A stretch of 64,000 nt of DNA, taken from Mycolicibacter heraklionensis (lineage in GTDB: Bacteria; Actinomycetota; Actinomycetes; Mycobacteriales; Mycobacteriaceae). The notes below the pieces were generated by a model. The model saw nothing but the letters and a program-made list of their open reading frames with translations, did not search any database and was not told the DNA's origin. Positions within the stretch are counted from its first letter, which is position 1. Every line of letters starts with the position of its first letter. The position numbers and the translations under genes were made by a program. Positions 18,535 to 29,399 of the stretch are shown here, piece after piece. The DNA lies in contig NZ_CP080997.1 in NCBI RefSeq assembly GCF_019645815.1, positions 1,988,880 through 2,052,879 of the forward strand, written 5' to 3'.

Positions 18535-19443
18535 CTACAGCGGGGTCGGCCGGGAGGTGGCGTAGGTCAGGGCCTCGCCCACGGTGTGGTGGGCAAACCG
18601 GAAACCGGCCTGCTCCAACACGGCGGGAATGGCTCGCTGTCCGGTGAGGAGGCTTTCGGCGAATTCGCCGAGCCCGGCACGGACCGCGAAAGCGGGTAAC
18701 AGCATCGGGGTCGGGCGGCCGACCGCGCGTCCCAGTGCGGCGGTGAACTCGGCATTGGTCACCGGCGCCGGCCCGGTCAGATTCACCGGGCCGGACAGCG
18801 TGTCATGCGAGATCGCGAACGCCAGCGCCCGCACCTCGTCCTCCATGCTGATCCACGACATGTACTGCCGGCCGTTGCCGATCCGGGCGCCGAGTCCCAG
18901 GGAGAACAGCGGTCGCAACCGGCCCAAGGCGCCGCCGGAACGCGACAGCACGATGCCGGTGCGGGCCAACACCACGCGGGCGCCCGAAGCTTGGGCGGAC
19001 GCCGTTGCCGCTTCCCAGTCCTCGGCGAGCTGAGCCAGGAACCCCGTTCCCGCCGAACCGGATTCGTCGACGATGCGGTTGCCCGTATCACCGTAATAGC
19101 CGACCCCGCTCGCATTGACCAGCACCGGTACGCCGGCCTCGGCCACCGCGGCCGACAGCACCTCGGTGGGGGTGATCCGGCTGTCGCGCAGGCTCTGCTT
19201 GAACGCCCCCGACCAGCGGCGGTCACCCACGCCGACGCCGCACAGATTGACCACGGCGTCGACTCCGGCCAGTGCGCCGACGTCGATGTCACCGGCCTCG
19301 GGGTCCCACTGCAGCTCGCCGGCGTTGGCCGGTGCCCGCCGCACAATCCGCAGCACCTGGTGATCGTCGGCACGCAACGCCGAGACCAGAGCCGAGCCGA
19401 TCAGCCCGGATGACCCGGCGATCGCGACGATGGGGTTGCTCAC
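18535..19443 (-). CDS. NAD(P)-binding epimerase, TIGR01777 family (Rv2216-like)
   Basis: 302 residues from the GTG at 19443, which has AGAGGA in front. It is an extended short-chain dehydrogenase: nucleotide-binding [10 protein letters not shown] at residues ~9-18, [11 protein letters not shown], the ASGVGYYGD stretch with the catalytic Tyr region, and the C-terminal DUF1731 end ([22 protein letters not shown]). Members resemble cell-division inhibitor SulA-like epimerases but their substrate is unknown. It sits between lipB and dlaT, all on the minus strand, with 43 bp to dlaT, and is probably co-transcribed with dlaT. Confidence 0.92.
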   Translation of the reverse strand: MSNPIVAIAGSSGLIGSALVSALRADDHQVLRIVRRAPANAGELQWDPEAGDIDVGALAGVDAVVNLCGVGVGDRRWSGAFKQSLRDSRITPTEVLSAAVAEAGVPVLVNASGVGYYGDTGNRIVDESGSAGTGFLAQLAEDWEAATASAQASGARVVLARTGIVLSRSGGALGRLRPLFSLGLGARIGNGRQYMSWISMEDEVRALAFAISHDTLSGPVNLTGPAPVTNAEFTAALGRAVGRPTPMLLPAFAVRAGLGEFAESLLTGQRAIPAVLEQAGFRFAHHTVGEALTYATSRPTPL

Positions 19444-19486
19444 AGCTGAATCCTCTTGCAGCTCTTCGGAAAAGCCCCCGGCGCCG

Positions 19487-21244
19487 TTACAGACCCAGGT
19501 CTGCCTCGAACGCACCCTCTTCGAGCCGGTTCTTGATCGTGGTCACGAACCTCCCGGCGTCCGCGCCGTCGATCAAACGGTGGTCGTAGGTCAGCGGCAG
19601 GTAGCAGACCGAACGCACCCCCACCGACTCGTTGCCGGCTTCGTCGATGACGACCCGCGGCCGTTTGACGATGGCTCCGGTGCCGAGCATGGCGGCCTGC
19701 GGCGGAACCAGAATCGGGGTGTCGAACAGTGCGCCCTGGCTGCCGATGTTGGTGATCGTGAAGGTACCCCCGGACAGCTCGTCCGGTTTGAGGTCACCCG
19801 AGCGCGCCCGGGCCGCGATGTCGGCGATGGCGCGGGCAAGTCCGGCCAGGGACAGATCACCGGCGTTGTGGACGACCGGGGACAGCAGACCCTGCTCGGT
19901 GTCCACGGCGAAGCCGAGGTGCTCGGCGTCGTGGTAGGTGATCTCGCCGGCGTCCTCGTTGTAGCTGGCGTTGACGTTGGGGTGCGCCTTGAGGGCGTCG
20001 ATCACCGCGCGGGCGATGAACGGAAGGTAGGTCAGGTTGACGCCCTCGCGTTCGGCGAAGTCCGCCTTCGCCCTGGCCCGCAGCGCCACGATCTTGGTCA
20101 TGTCCACCTCGTGGACCTGGGTCAGCTGCGCGGTGGCCTGCAGGGATTCGCGGGTTTTCTTGGCGGTGATCTGACGGATCCGGCTGGCTTTGGCGGTGGT
20201 GCCACGCAGGTGTGCCAGCGCCGAGGCGGGTGCCGGAGCGGCCGGGCGCTGGGCGGCCGGTGCCGCCGGCGCCTGCTGCGGCTCGGCCTGCTTCGCCGCG
20301 AAGGCCAGCACGTCCTGCTTGCGGATCCGCCCGCCGACTCCGGTGCCGGTCACCTGGTTCAGATCGACGTTGTTGTCGGCGGCCAGCTTGCGCACCAGCG
20401 GGGTCACATATCGTGCGGCGTCGCCGGCCGGGGCCTCGGCCGCGGCGGGCTGCGCCGGTGGGGGTGCGGCCGCGGGTGCCGGCGCGGGGGTGGGTTCCGG
20501 TCGGGCCTGCGGAGCCGGCGCCGGGGGAGCAGGCTCGGGTGCAGGAGCGGGAGCCGCCGGTGCAGGGGCGGGAGCGGTGGGAGCGGGCGTGGGAGCCGGC
20601 GCGGCGGCGGGGGCCGCCGGGGCACCGGAGCCGATTCGGGCCAATTCACCGCCGACCTCGACAGTGGTGTCCTCGCCGGCGGTGATCGACAGCAGGGTGC
20701 CGGCCACCGGTGACGGAATCTCGGTGTCGACCTTGTCGGTGGAGACCTCCACCAGCGGCTCGTCGACCTCGACGGTGTCACCGACCTGCTTGAGCCAGCG
20801 CGTCACGGTGCCTTCGGTGACCGACTCACCCAGCTCGGGCATGAGCACCGGGGTGCCGTCTCCGGCGGGTGCCTCCGGGGCGGCGGGCGGGGGAGCAGCG
20901 GCGGCCGGCTCGGCCGGTGCCTCGGCAGCGGGAGCCGGCTCAGCCGGCGCAGGTGCGGGCTCGGCTGCCGGTGCCGCGGGGGCCGCCGGCGCCGCGGCGC
21001 TGTCCCCGGCCTCACCGATCAACGCCAGCTCACCGCCGACCTCGACCGTGGTGTCCTCGCCGGCGATGATCTTGGTCAGCACACCCGCTACCGGTGACGG
21101 GATCTCGGTGTCGACCTTGTCGGTGGAGACCTCCAGGAGCGGCTCGTCAACCTCGACGGTGTCGCCTTCCTGCTTGAGCCAGCGGGTCACCGTTCCCTCG
21201 GTGACGCTCTCACCGAGGGCGGGCATCTGGACTGAGAAGGCCAT
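19487..21244 (-). CDS. dlaT: Dihydrolipoamide acyltransferase E2 with two lipoyl domains
   Basis: Core E2 of the pyruvate (and related 2-oxoacid) dehydrogenase complex; in M. tuberculosis DlaT also serves an AhpC/AhpD-linked peroxidase. 585 residues: lipoyl domains at about 1-77 and 130-205, with lipoylated Lys43 and Lys171 in [13 protein letters not shown]; two long Ala-Pro linkers; the E3/E1-binding domain [20 protein letters not shown] near 310; and the catalytic domain ending [14 protein letters not shown] with His555 and Asp559 (HxxxDG). GAGGAG stands 9 nt before the ATG. The two lipoyl domains are nearly identical in their core, so this is an internal duplication. Confidence 0.96.
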   Translation of the reverse strand: MAFSVQMPALGESVTEGTVTRWLKQEGDTVEVDEPLLEVSTDKVDTEIPSPVAGVLTKIIAGEDTTVEVGGELALIGEAGDSAAAPAAPAAPAAEPAPAPAEPAPAAEAPAEPAAAAPPPAAPEAPAGDGTPVLMPELGESVTEGTVTRWLKQVGDTVEVDEPLVEVSTDKVDTEIPSPVAGTLLSITAGEDTTVEVGGELARIGSGAPAAPAAAPAPTPAPTAPAPAPAAPAPAPEPAPPAPAPQARPEPTPAPAPAAAPPPAQPAAAEAPAGDAARYVTPLVRKLAADNNVDLNQVTGTGVGGRIRKQDVLAFAAKQAEPQQAPAAPAAQRPAAPAPASALAHLRGTTAKASRIRQITAKKTRESLQATAQLTQVHEVDMTKIVALRARAKADFAEREGVNLTYLPFIARAVIDALKAHPNVNASYNEDAGEITYHDAEHLGFAVDTEQGLLSPVVHNAGDLSLAGLARAIADIAARARSGDLKPDELSGGTFTITNIGSQGALFDTPILVPPQAAMLGTGAIVKRPRVVIDEAGNESVGVRSVCYLPLTYDHRLIDGADAGRFVTTIKNRLEEGAFEADLGL

Positions 21245-21386
21245 CGTTGTTGACTCCTCGCTCGATCGGTCGCTGCACGTCGTTTCCTGGATACCACGTC
21301 AGTGGTGCGGCGAGGGCGGTGCCCAGGTGGACTGTCGAAAACCATCCTGTCATTGCGGTGCCGCGGGCACACACTGAGGTGGCGGT

Positions 21387-21409
21387 CGCACGGCGCCCGG
21401 CGCCGTGCG
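21387..21409. promoter_or_regulatory. 23-bp perfect palindrome in the dlaT divergent region
   Basis: CGCACGGCGCC, one C, then GGCGCCGTGCG: 11-bp arms with no mismatch. It lies 143 bp before dlaT and 68 bp before the divergent membrane-protein gene. It could be an operator or a strong hairpin in a dlaT leader; no T-run follows on either strand. Confidence 0.45.
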
Positions 21410-21463
21410 GTAGTGCACGAAACGCAGTCCGCCAAAGCACTACTGCGGCCGCTGAAGCGTCAC

Positions 21464-21477
21464 TACTATCTCGCGGG
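21464..21477 (+). promoter_or_regulatory. Putative -10 of a leaderless membrane-protein transcript
   Basis: TACTAT at 21464-21469, 7 nt, then GTG. No Shine-Dalgarno sequence. Confidence 0.5.
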
Positions 21478-22385
21478 TGCCCGCTGAGCAGATCGCCGCA
21501 ACCTGTGAGCTGTGGACCGGCTTCGACGTATCCATCGTGGCCCGTAACTACGCCCAACTAGCCGGTTTGCTGGCCGGTTTCGCGTTCGTCGTCATCAACC
21601 TGGTGCTTGATCGCGCGTACCGGCGTCGTAGCGATGGTCATTCGCCGGACCCTCGCGAGGTCGAGCACGAGACCCTCACCGGGGTCGCGCTGATGAACGC
21701 ATTTCTCGGGCTGTTCCTGACCGCGGTGCAATACAGTCTGCTGGCCGGTGAACAGGGTTGTGCGGTGGCCAGCGGCCGTGCCACGTCCGCTGAACTGTTG
21801 GGCGGCATATCGTTTGTGGCCTCGCTCTACATTCTGCTGTACGCGGTCGTGCAGTTCGTGTCGGGCAGCGCCGGAACGCTGATCAGACACTGCGTGTTCA
21901 TTGTGGCGGTCCTGGTCCCGCCGATCGCGGTGTTCTTCGTGGAGGCGACGCTGACCGACCTGGCGCTCTCGCTGGGTGACCAGCAGGCGCATCGGCCGTT
22001 GCAGCCGCTGTGGGACGACGCCAACCGGCTGTCTGTGCCCATCACGGCGGGCATCGCGATCGCCTGTGCGACCGGATGGTTCCTCGGGCGCGGGCGCCGG
22101 CGTAGCGAATCGCCGATCGGGTCCATGGCCGCGCGGATTCGGACGGCGTTTCCGTACCTGAGCACCGTCGTCATCATCGCGGCGATCGTTCGCTCGATGG
22201 CGGCGCTGCCGAAAACCGATGTGGCATCGCACCTGGATTCGTCGGAAGCCTGGTGCTGGGTTGTCGTGTTCGCCGGGTTGATGCTGGTGCAAAGTGCGGC
22301 GCTGTCGTTTCAACAGGGCGTGGAAAGCCTGCACCGCCCGGCGCCGACGCCGCAGAGCGCGCCAGACGCGGAAGTCCAAGCCTGA
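21477..22385 (+). CDS. Polytopic membrane protein of unknown function
   Basis: 302 residues with about seven hydrophobic helices (roughly residues 26-45, 68-88, 103-126, 135-157, 183-203, 220-240 and 258-278). The N terminus has few charges; the first cytoplasmic loop is basic (DRAYRRRSDGH). No transporter or enzyme motif was recognised. It occupies the place where M. tuberculosis has ephD (Rv2214c), between pepB and dlaT, so it is a lineage difference. It converges on pepB with a 14-bp gap. Confidence 0.8.
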   Translation: MPAEQIAATCELWTGFDVSIVARNYAQLAGLLAGFAFVVINLVLDRAYRRRSDGHSPDPREVEHETLTGVALMNAFLGLFLTAVQYSLLAGEQGCAVASGRATSAELLGGISFVASLYILLYAVVQFVSGSAGTLIRHCVFIVAVLVPPIAVFFVEATLTDLALSLGDQQAHRPLQPLWDDANRLSVPITAGIAIACATGWFLGRGRRRSESPIGSMAARIRTAFPYLSTVVIIAAIVRSMAALPKTDVASHLDSSEAWCWVVVFAGLMLVQSAALSFQQGVESLHRPAPTPQSAPDAEVQA

Positions 22386-22399
22386 CGGCCGACCGTGGG

Positions 22400-23944
22400 T
22401 CAGCCGTTCGCGGCGATGTCTTCCAGCACCGCGAACATGGTGCGAGTCGGCACCCCAGTGCCACCCTTGCCGGTGTAGCCCCAGGCGCCGCCGGAGTTAT
22501 AGGCCGGCCCGGCAACGTCGATGTGCACCCAGGCCACTCCGTCGGCCACGAACTCACGCAGGAACACCCCGGCGACCAGCATGCCGGCGAACCGCTGGCC
22601 ACTGACGTTGGACAGGTCGGCCACCGTCGACTTCAGGTCCTCTTTGAGCTCGTCGGGCAACGGCATCGGCCAGCCGTTCTCGCCGACGGCCTGCGAGATC
22701 GCTGCCACTCGGTCGCGGAACTCGTCTGAGCCCATCACCCCGGGGATGCGCGCGCCGAGCGCCACCGTCTGCGCGCCGGTCAGCGTCGAGGTCTCAATGA
22801 GGTAGTCCGGGTCGTCCTCGCAGGCCCGCACGATCGCATCGGCCAGGATCAGCCGGCCTTCGGCGTCCGTGTTGAGCACCTCGACGGTGGTGCCGCCGTA
22901 CTGCGTGAGCACGTCGCCCGGGCGCTGCGCCGTCGACGACGGCATGTTCTCGGCCATCGGCACCGTCGCGGTCACGTCGACCGTCAGCCCGCGACGCGCA
23001 GCGAGCACCACCGTCGCGATCACCGCGGCCGCCCCGCCCATGTCGGAGGTCATGTGGTGCATCGAGGCCGCCGGCTTGATCGAGATGCCCCCGGTGTCGA
23101 AGGTGATGCCCTTGCCGACCAGCGCCACCTTCTTCGCGCCGGCCGGGTCGTCGAGCAGGCGTGATCCCCGATGGGTCAGTCGCACCAGACGCGGCGGGCG
23201 CGAGGAGCCCTGACCGACACCGATCACCCCGCCGTAGCCGGCGGCGGCGAGCGCCTGCTCGTCGAGCACCTCGACCTCCAGGCCGACCGACTCGCCCAAT
23301 GCCCTGGCGCGGTCGGCGAATTCGGCCGGAAACAGGTGACTCGGCGGGGTGTTGACGAAGTCGCGCGCGGTGGCCACCGCGGCGGCGATGTCGGCGCCGC
23401 GCGCCGCCTGCGCCTCGGCGTCGGCCGCGGTGGACAGCACGGTCACGGACCGCAGGCCGGGTTCCTTGGGGGCGGTCTTCTCGCTGCGGAAGGCGGTGAA
23501 TCGGTAGCCGCCCAGCAGCAGCCCCTCGACGCCGGCGGCGAGCACCCCGTCACCGGGCAGCCCGCTCAGCACGCTGATCACCGTGGCAGTGCCGTTGAGT
23601 GAACGTGCCGCACTTCCGGCGGCCCGCCGGACGGTGTCGGCCGGCCAGGAATCACGCGGCTTGCCCAGTCCGACGGTCACCACACTGGCCACCGGCAGCG
23701 ATGCCACCACCAGCCGGTTCACCTGCTCACTGCTGCCCTTGGCGCCCAGCGCGCGCAGACCAGCCTCGATCTCGGCGACCGCCTCGGCGGGCAGCGCCGG
23801 CTCGGTAGCGGCGACCACGGCGCCGGATTCAGCCTCGTCATCGGCCGCGACGATCGGCACGATCAGCACGGCCTCATCCGCGTTGGCGGGCAGCGAGGAG
23901 GCGACAGTGACGGAGGGGGCGGGGTATCCGGGTTCGGTGCTCAC
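22400..23944 (-). CDS. pepB: Cytosol (leucyl) aminopeptidase, M17 family
   Basis: 514 residues from the GTG at 23944. M17 metallopeptidase releasing N-terminal residues from peptides. The two-metal site is visible: [26 protein letters not shown] and the family signature NTDAEGRL near residue 345. The N-terminal ~180 residues form the less conserved regulatory domain. The GTG at 23944 gives VSTEPGYP, matching the homologue MTTEPGYL; a GTG at 23950 is the alternative. It lies 11 bp after the adenylyl cyclase gene on the same strand, as in M. tuberculosis. Confidence 0.95.
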   Translation of the reverse strand: MSTEPGYPAPSVTVASSLPANADEAVLIVPIVAADDEAESGAVVAATEPALPAEAVAEIEAGLRALGAKGSSEQVNRLVVASLPVASVVTVGLGKPRDSWPADTVRRAAGSAARSLNGTATVISVLSGLPGDGVLAAGVEGLLLGGYRFTAFRSEKTAPKEPGLRSVTVLSTAADAEAQAARGADIAAAVATARDFVNTPPSHLFPAEFADRARALGESVGLEVEVLDEQALAAAGYGGVIGVGQGSSRPPRLVRLTHRGSRLLDDPAGAKKVALVGKGITFDTGGISIKPAASMHHMTSDMGGAAAVIATVVLAARRGLTVDVTATVPMAENMPSSTAQRPGDVLTQYGGTTVEVLNTDAEGRLILADAIVRACEDDPDYLIETSTLTGAQTVALGARIPGVMGSDEFRDRVAAISQAVGENGWPMPLPDELKEDLKSTVADLSNVSGQRFAGMLVAGVFLREFVADGVAWVHIDVAGPAYNSGGAWGYTGKGGTGVPTRTMFAVLEDIAANG

Positions 23945-23958
23945 AAGCACTCACCCTA
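23944..23958 (-). promoter_or_regulatory. Putative -10 of a leaderless pepB transcript
   Basis: On the minus strand TAGGGT (23958-23953), then 8 nt, then GTG at 23944. It overlaps the cyclase stop codon, so pepB may have its own promoter inside an operon. Confidence 0.4.
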
Positions 23959-25044
23959 ACGATCTGGGTTCGGGTGCAATTGGTATGCCGGGACGGGTTC
24001 GTCGAAACCCTTGAGCGTCAACGGTTCCTGCAGGGTAGCCGGCCAGTCGGGGAGTTCGTCGCGGACGCAGGTAGAGGCCAGCACTTGGCCGGGTGCGGCC
24101 GCATCCACCAGGCGCGCGGCCAGATTGACCGGGGTGCCGAAGTAATCGCCGTTGATGGCCACCATCTCGCCGTAGGCCACACCGGCACGTACCTGCAATC
24201 CGGCTTTGCGGGCCTTCGGGTGGTCGACAAGGTCGATCGCCGCCCTGGCCAGCAGTTCTCCGGTCGCACTCACCCACATCACCGCGTCACCGATGAACTT
24301 GACCACCCGCCCGCCGTCGCAATGCACGACGTCGGCGACGGTGCCGGCGAAATCGGTGAGCAGCGTCGCCAGCTCCGCGGAGGTGAGGACCTGGGTCAGC
24401 GCGGTGAAACCGGTCAGGTCGGCGAACCCGACGCCGCACATCAGGCTGGCCGCCGGCCCGCCGGCCAGCCCCTCGAGGAAGGTCCGGTGGCTGACCTGGT
24501 GCTGGCGGTGGACGGCGTCGATCATGGCGCCGATACGCGGGATATAGCCCGCGACCGAGCGCCAGGCCCGGGCGGTGCGCAGTTCGTCGCGGGTGTGGCC
24601 CAGCCACATGTCGGGCTCGCTGAGCCGGATCATCGACGACTCGGCCTCGGCCAGCCGCGCCATCGTGGCCCCCAGCACCCGCAGAAAGCCGTCGACGGGC
24701 TCCCCGAGATAGGACCGCATCTGGACCCAGGTGGCCAGCCCGTCCACGTCGGCCTGACTCAGCGCGGGCGTGTCCGGGCCGGGAACAGTGAGCCCGAGCA
24801 TCCGCCACGCCTGCGCGACGTCGTCGACCGGCAGACCCAGCGCCTCGGCCGCGGTGCGCAACGTGTAGTCGGGCGGGCCCGAGCGTCCCACCGCGTCACC
24901 GGCCAAGCCGAACAACCGGCCCTGGCGCTCGGCCTCGGCCATCTCTTCGACGGTGAAACCCAGGCCGTCGAGGTACTCGACCAGGCCCGCACGGCCCCTG
25001 GGGTCAGCGATACCGGCAGCCTCGAGCGCATCCCAATCCACCAT
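23956..25044 (-). CDS. Class III adenylyl cyclase (Rv2212-like)
   Basis: 362 residues. The N-terminal ~190 residues are a helical regulatory domain like that of the pH-sensing cyclase Rv1264 and of Rv2212. The C-terminal catalytic domain shows the metal-binding Asp in [11 protein letters not shown] and again in KFIGDAVMW, and the transition-state Asn/Arg in [12 protein letters not shown], so it should be active as a homodimer making cAMP. The ATG at 25044 is 32 bp from the divergent gcvT start. pepB follows closely. Confidence 0.93.
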   Translation of the reverse strand: MVDWDALEAAGIADPRGRAGLVEYLDGLGFTVEEMAEAERQGRLFGLAGDAVGRSGPPDYTLRTAAEALGLPVDDVAQAWRMLGLTVPGPDTPALSQADVDGLATWVQMRSYLGEPVDGFLRVLGATMARLAEAESSMIRLSEPDMWLGHTRDELRTARAWRSVAGYIPRIGAMIDAVHRQHQVSHRTFLEGLAGGPAASLMCGVGFADLTGFTALTQVLTSAELATLLTDFAGTVADVVHCDGGRVVKFIGDAVMWVSATGELLARAAIDLVDHPKARKAGLQVRAGVAYGEMVAINGDYFGTPVNLAARLVDAAAPGQVLASTCVRDELPDWPATLQEPLTLKGFDEPVPAYQLHPNPDR

Positions 25045-25062
25045 TCACACCAGTGTGCCGAT

Positions 25063-25077
25063 TAGGGTGGCTCGACG
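25063..25077 (+). promoter_or_regulatory. Putative -10 of a leaderless gcvT transcript
   Basis: TAGGGT at 25063-25068, 8 nt, then GTG. No Shine-Dalgarno sequence. Confidence 0.45.
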
Positions 25078-26171
25078 TGAGCGAACTGCAACACGGACCC
25101 CTGGAAGACCGCCACCGCGCGCTGGGCGCCAGCTTCGCCGAGTTCGGCGGGTGGCTGATGCCGGTCTCCTACGCCGGCACGGTCGCCGAGCACAATGCCA
25201 CCCGCGAAACGGTGGGTCTCTTCGATGTCAGCCACCTGGGTAAGGCGACCGTTCGCGGTCCGGGTGCGGCGGCCTTCGTCAATGCGACGCTCACCAACGA
25301 CCTGGCCAGGATCGTGCCAGGGCAGGCTCAATACACGTTGTGCTGCAATGAATCCGGTGGCGTAATCGACGACCTGATTGCCTACTACGTCTCCGACGAC
25401 GAGATCTTCCTGGTGCCCAACGCCGCTAACACCGCAGCCGTGGTGGCTGCGCTGCAGGAAGTGGCTCCGGCCGGGGTGACGATCACCGACGAACACCGGT
25501 CGCGCGCGGTGCTGGCGGTGCAGGGCCCGCGGTCGACGGAAGTGGTCGCCGGTCTCGGCCTGCCGACCGAAATGGACTACATGGCGTTCGCCGATGCCGC
25601 CTTCGCCGGCGTGCCTGTCCGGGTGTGCCGGTCCGGTTACACCGGTGAACACGGCTACGAGCTGCTGCCGGAGTGGGAATCCGCGGGGCCGGTGTTCGAC
25701 GCACTGGTAGAGGCCGTACGGCAGATCGGTGGCGAGCCGGCCGGCCTGGGCGCCCGCGACACCCTGCGCACCGAGATGGGCTACGCGCTGCACGGACACG
25801 AACTGTCGCCGACCATCTCGCCGCTGCAGGCCCGCTGCGGTTGGGCGATCGGCTGGAAGAAGGAATCGTTCTTCGGCCGCGACGCGCTGCTGGCGGAGAA
25901 GGCCGCCGGCCCGGCTCGGCTGCTGCGCGGTCTGCGCGCCACGGGTCGGGGAGTGCTGCGTGCCGACCTGGCCGTGCTCGACGGTGACCGCCGGGTCGGG
26001 GTCACCACGTCGGGCACGTTCTCGCCGACGCTGAAGGCCGGCATTGCGCTGGCACTGATTGACGTAGATGCGGGCATCAAAGATGGTGGACGGCTGGATG
26101 TCGACGTGCGCGGCCGCGCCGTCGAATGCGAGGTGGTGACGCCGCCGTTCGTCACGGCAAAAACCCGCTAG
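25077..26171 (+). CDS. gcvT: Glycine cleavage system T protein (aminomethyltransferase)
   Basis: 364 residues from the GTG at 25077. GcvT transfers the methylene group from the lipoyl-bound intermediate of H protein to THF, releasing ammonia. Family features: [58 protein letters not shown] and [20 protein letters not shown] start 24 bp upstream would add 8 unlike residues. It is a lipoate-dependent enzyme system member encoded near lipA-lipB and is followed 23 bp later by ilvE. Confidence 0.96.
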   Translation: MSELQHGPLEDRHRALGASFAEFGGWLMPVSYAGTVAEHNATRETVGLFDVSHLGKATVRGPGAAAFVNATLTNDLARIVPGQAQYTLCCNESGGVIDDLIAYYVSDDEIFLVPNAANTAAVVAALQEVAPAGVTITDEHRSRAVLAVQGPRSTEVVAGLGLPTEMDYMAFADAAFAGVPVRVCRSGYTGEHGYELLPEWESAGPVFDALVEAVRQIGGEPAGLGARDTLRTEMGYALHGHELSPTISPLQARCGWAIGWKKESFFGRDALLAEKAAGPARLLRGLRATGRGVLRADLAVLDGDRRVGVTTSGTFSPTLKAGIALALIDVDAGIKDGGRLDVDVRGRAVECEVVTPPFVTAKTR

Positions 26172-26182
26172 CGCACCGGTTA

Positions 26183-26195
26183 TACAATCGCTGCA
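26183..26195 (+). promoter_or_regulatory. Putative -10 of a leaderless ilvE transcript
   Basis: TACAAT, a near-ideal -10, lies 6 nt before the ATG. No Shine-Dalgarno sequence. Confidence 0.6.
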
Positions 26196-27301
26196 TGACG
26201 AGCAGCCTCCTCGAGTTCCACGTGTCGGTCACCGCGAACCCGACGCCCGACGAGGTGCGCGAATCCATTTTGGCGGAGCCGGGTTTCGGTAAATACCACA
26301 CCGACCACATGGTGTCGATCGACTACACCGTGGACGCGGGTTGGCACAATGCGCGGGTCATCCCTTACGGGCCCATCGAACTGGACCCGTCGGCCATCGT
26401 CCTGCATTACGCGCAAGAGGTGTTCGAAGGGCTCAAGGCCTACCGGTGGACCGACGGATCGATCGTCTCGTTCCGGCCGGAGGCAAATGCTGCCCGGATG
26501 CGCGCGTCGTCGCGGCGGCTGGCGATTCCGGAGTTGCCCGACGATCTGTTCATCGAGTCGTTGCGGCAGTTGATCGCCGTGGACGGAGCCTGGGTGCCCG
26601 CGCCGGGCGGTGAGGAATCGCTCTACCTCCGCCCGTTTGTCTTCGCCACCGAGCCGGGGCTGGGGGTGCGCCCGGCCAATGAGTACCGCTGCCTGGTGAT
26701 GGGCTCACCGGCCGGGGCGTACTTCAAGGGCGGGATCAAGCCGGTGAGCGTGTGGCTGTCGACGGAGTACGTGCGGGCCTGCCCCGGCGGTACCGGCGCG
26801 GCCAAGTTCGGCGGTAACTACGCCGCGTCGCTGGTCGCCCAGGCGCAGGCCGCCGACAACGGCTGCGACCAGGTGGTGTGGCTGGATGCGGCCGAGCGCC
26901 GCTACGTCGAAGAGATGGGCGGGATGAACCTGTTCTTCGTGTTCGGCACCGGTGGGTCGGCGCGCCTGGTCACTCCCGAGCTGTCCGGCTCACTGCTGCC
27001 GGGTATCACACGGGATTCGTTGCTGCAGTTGGCAAGTGACGCCGGGTTCGCCGTCGAAGAACGCAAGATCGATGTCAGTGAATGGCAGAAGAAAGCCGCT
27101 TCCGGTGAGATCACCGAGGTCTTCGCCTGCGGAACGGCCGCCGTCATCACTCCGGTCTCGCAGGTCAAATCCGCCGACGGCGAGTTCACCATCGCCGACG
27201 GCCAGCCCGGTGAGGTCACCATGGCGCTGCGCGACACCCTGACCGGAATCCAGCGCGGCACCTTCGCCGACACCCACGGGTGGATGGCCCGGCTGGACTG
27301 A
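26195..27301 (+). CDS. ilvE: Branched-chain amino-acid aminotransferase
   Basis: 368 residues, fold-type IV PLP enzyme that interconverts Leu/Ile/Val and their 2-oxo acids. The PLP Lys is Lys204 in [47 protein letters not shown] and [12 protein letters not shown] complete the signature. The first Met gives MTSSLLEF, close to known homologues, and has its own promoter; a longer frame runs back into gcvT. It converges on a small Cys-rich ORF. Confidence 0.97.
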   Translation: MTSSLLEFHVSVTANPTPDEVRESILAEPGFGKYHTDHMVSIDYTVDAGWHNARVIPYGPIELDPSAIVLHYAQEVFEGLKAYRWTDGSIVSFRPEANAARMRASSRRLAIPELPDDLFIESLRQLIAVDGAWVPAPGGEESLYLRPFVFATEPGLGVRPANEYRCLVMGSPAGAYFKGGIKPVSVWLSTEYVRACPGGTGAAKFGGNYAASLVAQAQAADNGCDQVVWLDAAERRYVEEMGGMNLFFVFGTGGSARLVTPELSGSLLPGITRDSLLQLASDAGFAVEERKIDVSEWQKKAASGEITEVFACGTAAVITPVSQVKSADGEFTIADGQPGEVTMALRDTLTGIQRGTFADTHGWMARLD

Positions 27302-27309
27302 GCCGCAGC

Positions 27310-27471
27310 TCAGCCCACCGGATCTGACGGCAGGCTGATCTCGTCGGCCAACGCCGACCAGTCCTCGGTCATGCACTCACAACAATCGGGATAGCCGTCA
27401 TCGACGCTGCCGTCGGTCATCGCCTTGCGTGATTCCCGGCTCCGCTTGCTGTAACTATGGTGGCGAGCCAT
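27310..27471 (-). CDS. Small Cys-containing protein, 53 residues
   Basis: A short frame from ATG (27471) to TGA, starting MARHHSYSKRSRESRKAMTD. The first 16 residues are very basic (seven Arg/Lys, two His); the rest is acidic with a DCCEC cluster at residues 29-33 and an end rich in Asp and Pro. GGAGGGG stands about 6 nt before the ATG, one of the best Shine-Dalgarno sequences in the window, and a TANNNT (TAACAT, 27500-27495) lies upstream. The three close Cys could bind a metal. No family is recognised. It lies in the 295-bp gap between ilvE and cobS, 8 bp from the end of ilvE. Confidence 0.6.
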   Translation of the reverse strand: MARHHSYSKRSRESRKAMTDGSVDDGYPDCCECMTEDWSALADEISLPSDPVG

Positions 27472-27596
27472 CGGCGCCCCTCCCCGTGGACCAGATGTTA
27501 ATGCCGACCAATTTTTACAAAACTACCCTGAAGGTAAGAATCCGGGTGGGAGAAATGTGTATAAGTCCGGAGAAATGCGTTGCTCGTTCGAAGTGG

Positions 27597-28328
27597 TCAG
27601 AGCGCGGCCAGAGCCACTGCGACCAGCGTCGTCGTCCACTCGATGACGGCCCCCAGCACGTCGCCGGTGATACCACCCAGGCGGCGCACACAGTGTCTGA
27701 CCAGAACGGCGGCGCAACATAGGGCCACCGCGACGGCCGCCGGCCCGTGCCACGGCGCCGCGCCGGCAGGTATCGCCCCGACGAGCAGCGCCACTACCCA
27801 GGCGGCCGCGACCGGCAGCGGCTGACTGCCGGCCACCGTGGCGCCCAGCATGCTTCCCGCAGCGGCGGGCACCGAGCGAAGGCAGGCCAGCACGGCGGCC
27901 ACCCGGCCGGCGCAGACCGCGACCACGATCTGCCCGGCGCTCAGCATCGGGAAGGTGGTCGCCTGCAAGCCGATCACCAACACCACCGCGACGACCCCGA
28001 ACGGGCCGGTCGATCCCTCGCGCATCACCTGCAGCGCCTGCGGCGCGGGCCGATAGCACCCCAGGCCGTCGGCGGTGTCGGCCACCCCGTCGATGTGCAG
28101 CCCACGGGTGGCGGCCAGCAGCGCCGCCACGGCCAGTAGGCCGGTCACCGGGCTGCCCGGGCCGAAGGCATATCCGCCGGCCCACACCATGGCCGCGGCC
28201 AGCGCGCCGAGAGCGGCGCCGATCACCGGCAGCGCCGTCAGCGCCCCGCGCCCCGGTGGATGGGCGGCCGCCCCCGGCAGCTGCACGGCCGTTCCGAACC
28301 CCACCGCGGCGACCAGTGAACGGATCAC
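27597..28328 (-). CDS. cobS: Adenosylcobinamide-GDP ribazoletransferase (cobalamin synthase)
   Basis: 243 residues from the GTG at 28328. CobS joins adenosylcobinamide-GDP to alpha-ribazole in the membrane, the last assembly step of B12. It is polytopic and has the family motif [12 protein letters not shown] followed by [14 protein letters not shown]. Its start overlaps the cobT stop as GTGA. A longer frame into cobT has no support. The stretch up to the small ORF (27472-27596) holds only weak AT-richer sequence with a possible promoter for that ORF. Confidence 0.93.
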   Translation of the reverse strand: MIRSLVAAVGFGTAVQLPGAAAHPPGRGALTALPVIGAALGALAAAMVWAGGYAFGPGSPVTGLLAVAALLAATRGLHIDGVADTADGLGCYRPAPQALQVMREGSTGPFGVVAVVLVIGLQATTFPMLSAGQIVVAVCAGRVAAVLACLRSVPAAAGSMLGATVAGSQPLPVAAAWVVALLVGAIPAGAAPWHGPAAVAVALCCAAVLVRHCVRRLGGITGDVLGAVIEWTTTLVAVALAAL

Positions 28329-29368
28329 CCGGACGCTCCGTCGGCCGGCCCGGACACACCCGCCTCGGCGAAGGTCGACATCGACGACAACGCCGCGACG
28401 GCGGCGCGCAGCACCGGCAGCGCCACCGCGGCGCCGGTGCCCTCGCCCAACCGCATCCGCAGGTCGAGGATCGGCTCCAGACCCAGCGCCGCGCAGGCCA
28501 TCGCGTGCGCCGGCTCCGGCGAACGATGCCCGGCCTGCCACCAGGCCCGAGCCCCGGGGGCCAGCCGGTCGGCCACCAGTGCGGCAGCCGTCGACGCCAC
28601 GCCGTCGAGCAGCACCGGGGTGCGCCGCACCGCGGCCTGGGCGCAGAAGCCCGCCAGCGCCGCCAAGTCGGCGCCGCCGCAGCAGCGCAGCAACGCCAGA
28701 GGATCGGCGTGCTGCGGGCGGGATCGGAAGAGCGCGTCGCGCACTGCCGCGGTCTTGCGCGCCCAGCCGGCGTCATCGATCCCCGTCCCGTGGCCCACCA
28801 CCTCGGCGGGCTCGGCGCCGGTCAGCGCGGCGATCAATGTCGTTGCGACGGTGGTATTTCCAATTCCCATATCGCCGGGGATGAGCAGATCTGCTCCGCC
28901 GTCGACTTCTTCGTCGGCGATTCGCCGGCCCGCTTCGACCGCGGCGAGGGTCTCCTCGGCGGTCAGGGCGTCCTCGCACGTGATGTCACCGCTGCCGCGA
29001 CGCACCTTGTAGGCACTGGTGGCTTCTCCGTTTACGGCCATGTCCACCACCCGCACCCCGGCCCCGCCGACGGCGGCCAGTGCGTTGATGGCCGCCCCGC
29101 CACGGTCGATGTTGGCGACCATCTGCGCCGTCACCTCCGCGGGGTAGGCGGACACCCGTTCCCGGGTCACACCGTGATCGCCGGCGAACACCACAATGCG
29201 GACACGCTCGAATTGTCTTGGCGGACAATGCCCTTGACAGGACGCGGCCCACACCGACAGAGCCTCCAGGCGGCCCAGTGAACCCGCGGGCTTGGTCAGG
29301 GAGTCCTGCCGGGCCCAGGCGGCCGCCGCCACCTCGGCATCGGGCGGGCTGACCGGTGGGAAATCCAC
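28325..29368 (-). CDS. cobT: Nicotinate-nucleotide:dimethylbenzimidazole phosphoribosyltransferase
   Basis: About 347 residues. CobT makes alpha-ribazole phosphate from nicotinate mononucleotide and dimethylbenzimidazole for the lower ligand of cobalamin. Motifs seen: [66 protein letters not shown] and [13 protein letters not shown]. The GTG at 29368 gives [12 protein letters not shown], aligning with the homologue start MIGFAPVSTPDA; a TTG at 29377 is the alternative. cobS follows with a 4-bp overlap, so the pair is one operon. Confidence 0.94.
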   Translation of the reverse strand: MDFPPVSPPDAEVAAAAWARQDSLTKPAGSLGRLEALSVWAASCQGHCPPRQFERVRIVVFAGDHGVTRERVSAYPAEVTAQMVANIDRGGAAINALAAVGGAGVRVVDMAVNGEATSAYKVRRGSGDITCEDALTAEETLAAVEAGRRIADEEVDGGADLLIPGDMGIGNTTVATTLIAALTGAEPAEVVGHGTGIDDAGWARKTAAVRDALFRSRPQHADPLALLRCCGGADLAALAGFCAQAAVRRTPVLLDGVASTAAALVADRLAPGARAWWQAGHRSPEPAHAMACAALGLEPILDLRMRLGEGTGAAVALPVLRAAVAALSSMSTFAEAGVSGPADGASG

Positions 29369-29399
29369 GAAATCCAAGGTTGTCGGCCCCGATTCGGGC

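Noticed and set aside
27515..27520. TTGTAA as the -35 of the small Cys-rich ORF promoter.
   Set aside because: Spacing to TAACAT is 14 bp, too short for a normal SigA promoter, so only the -10 is mentioned.
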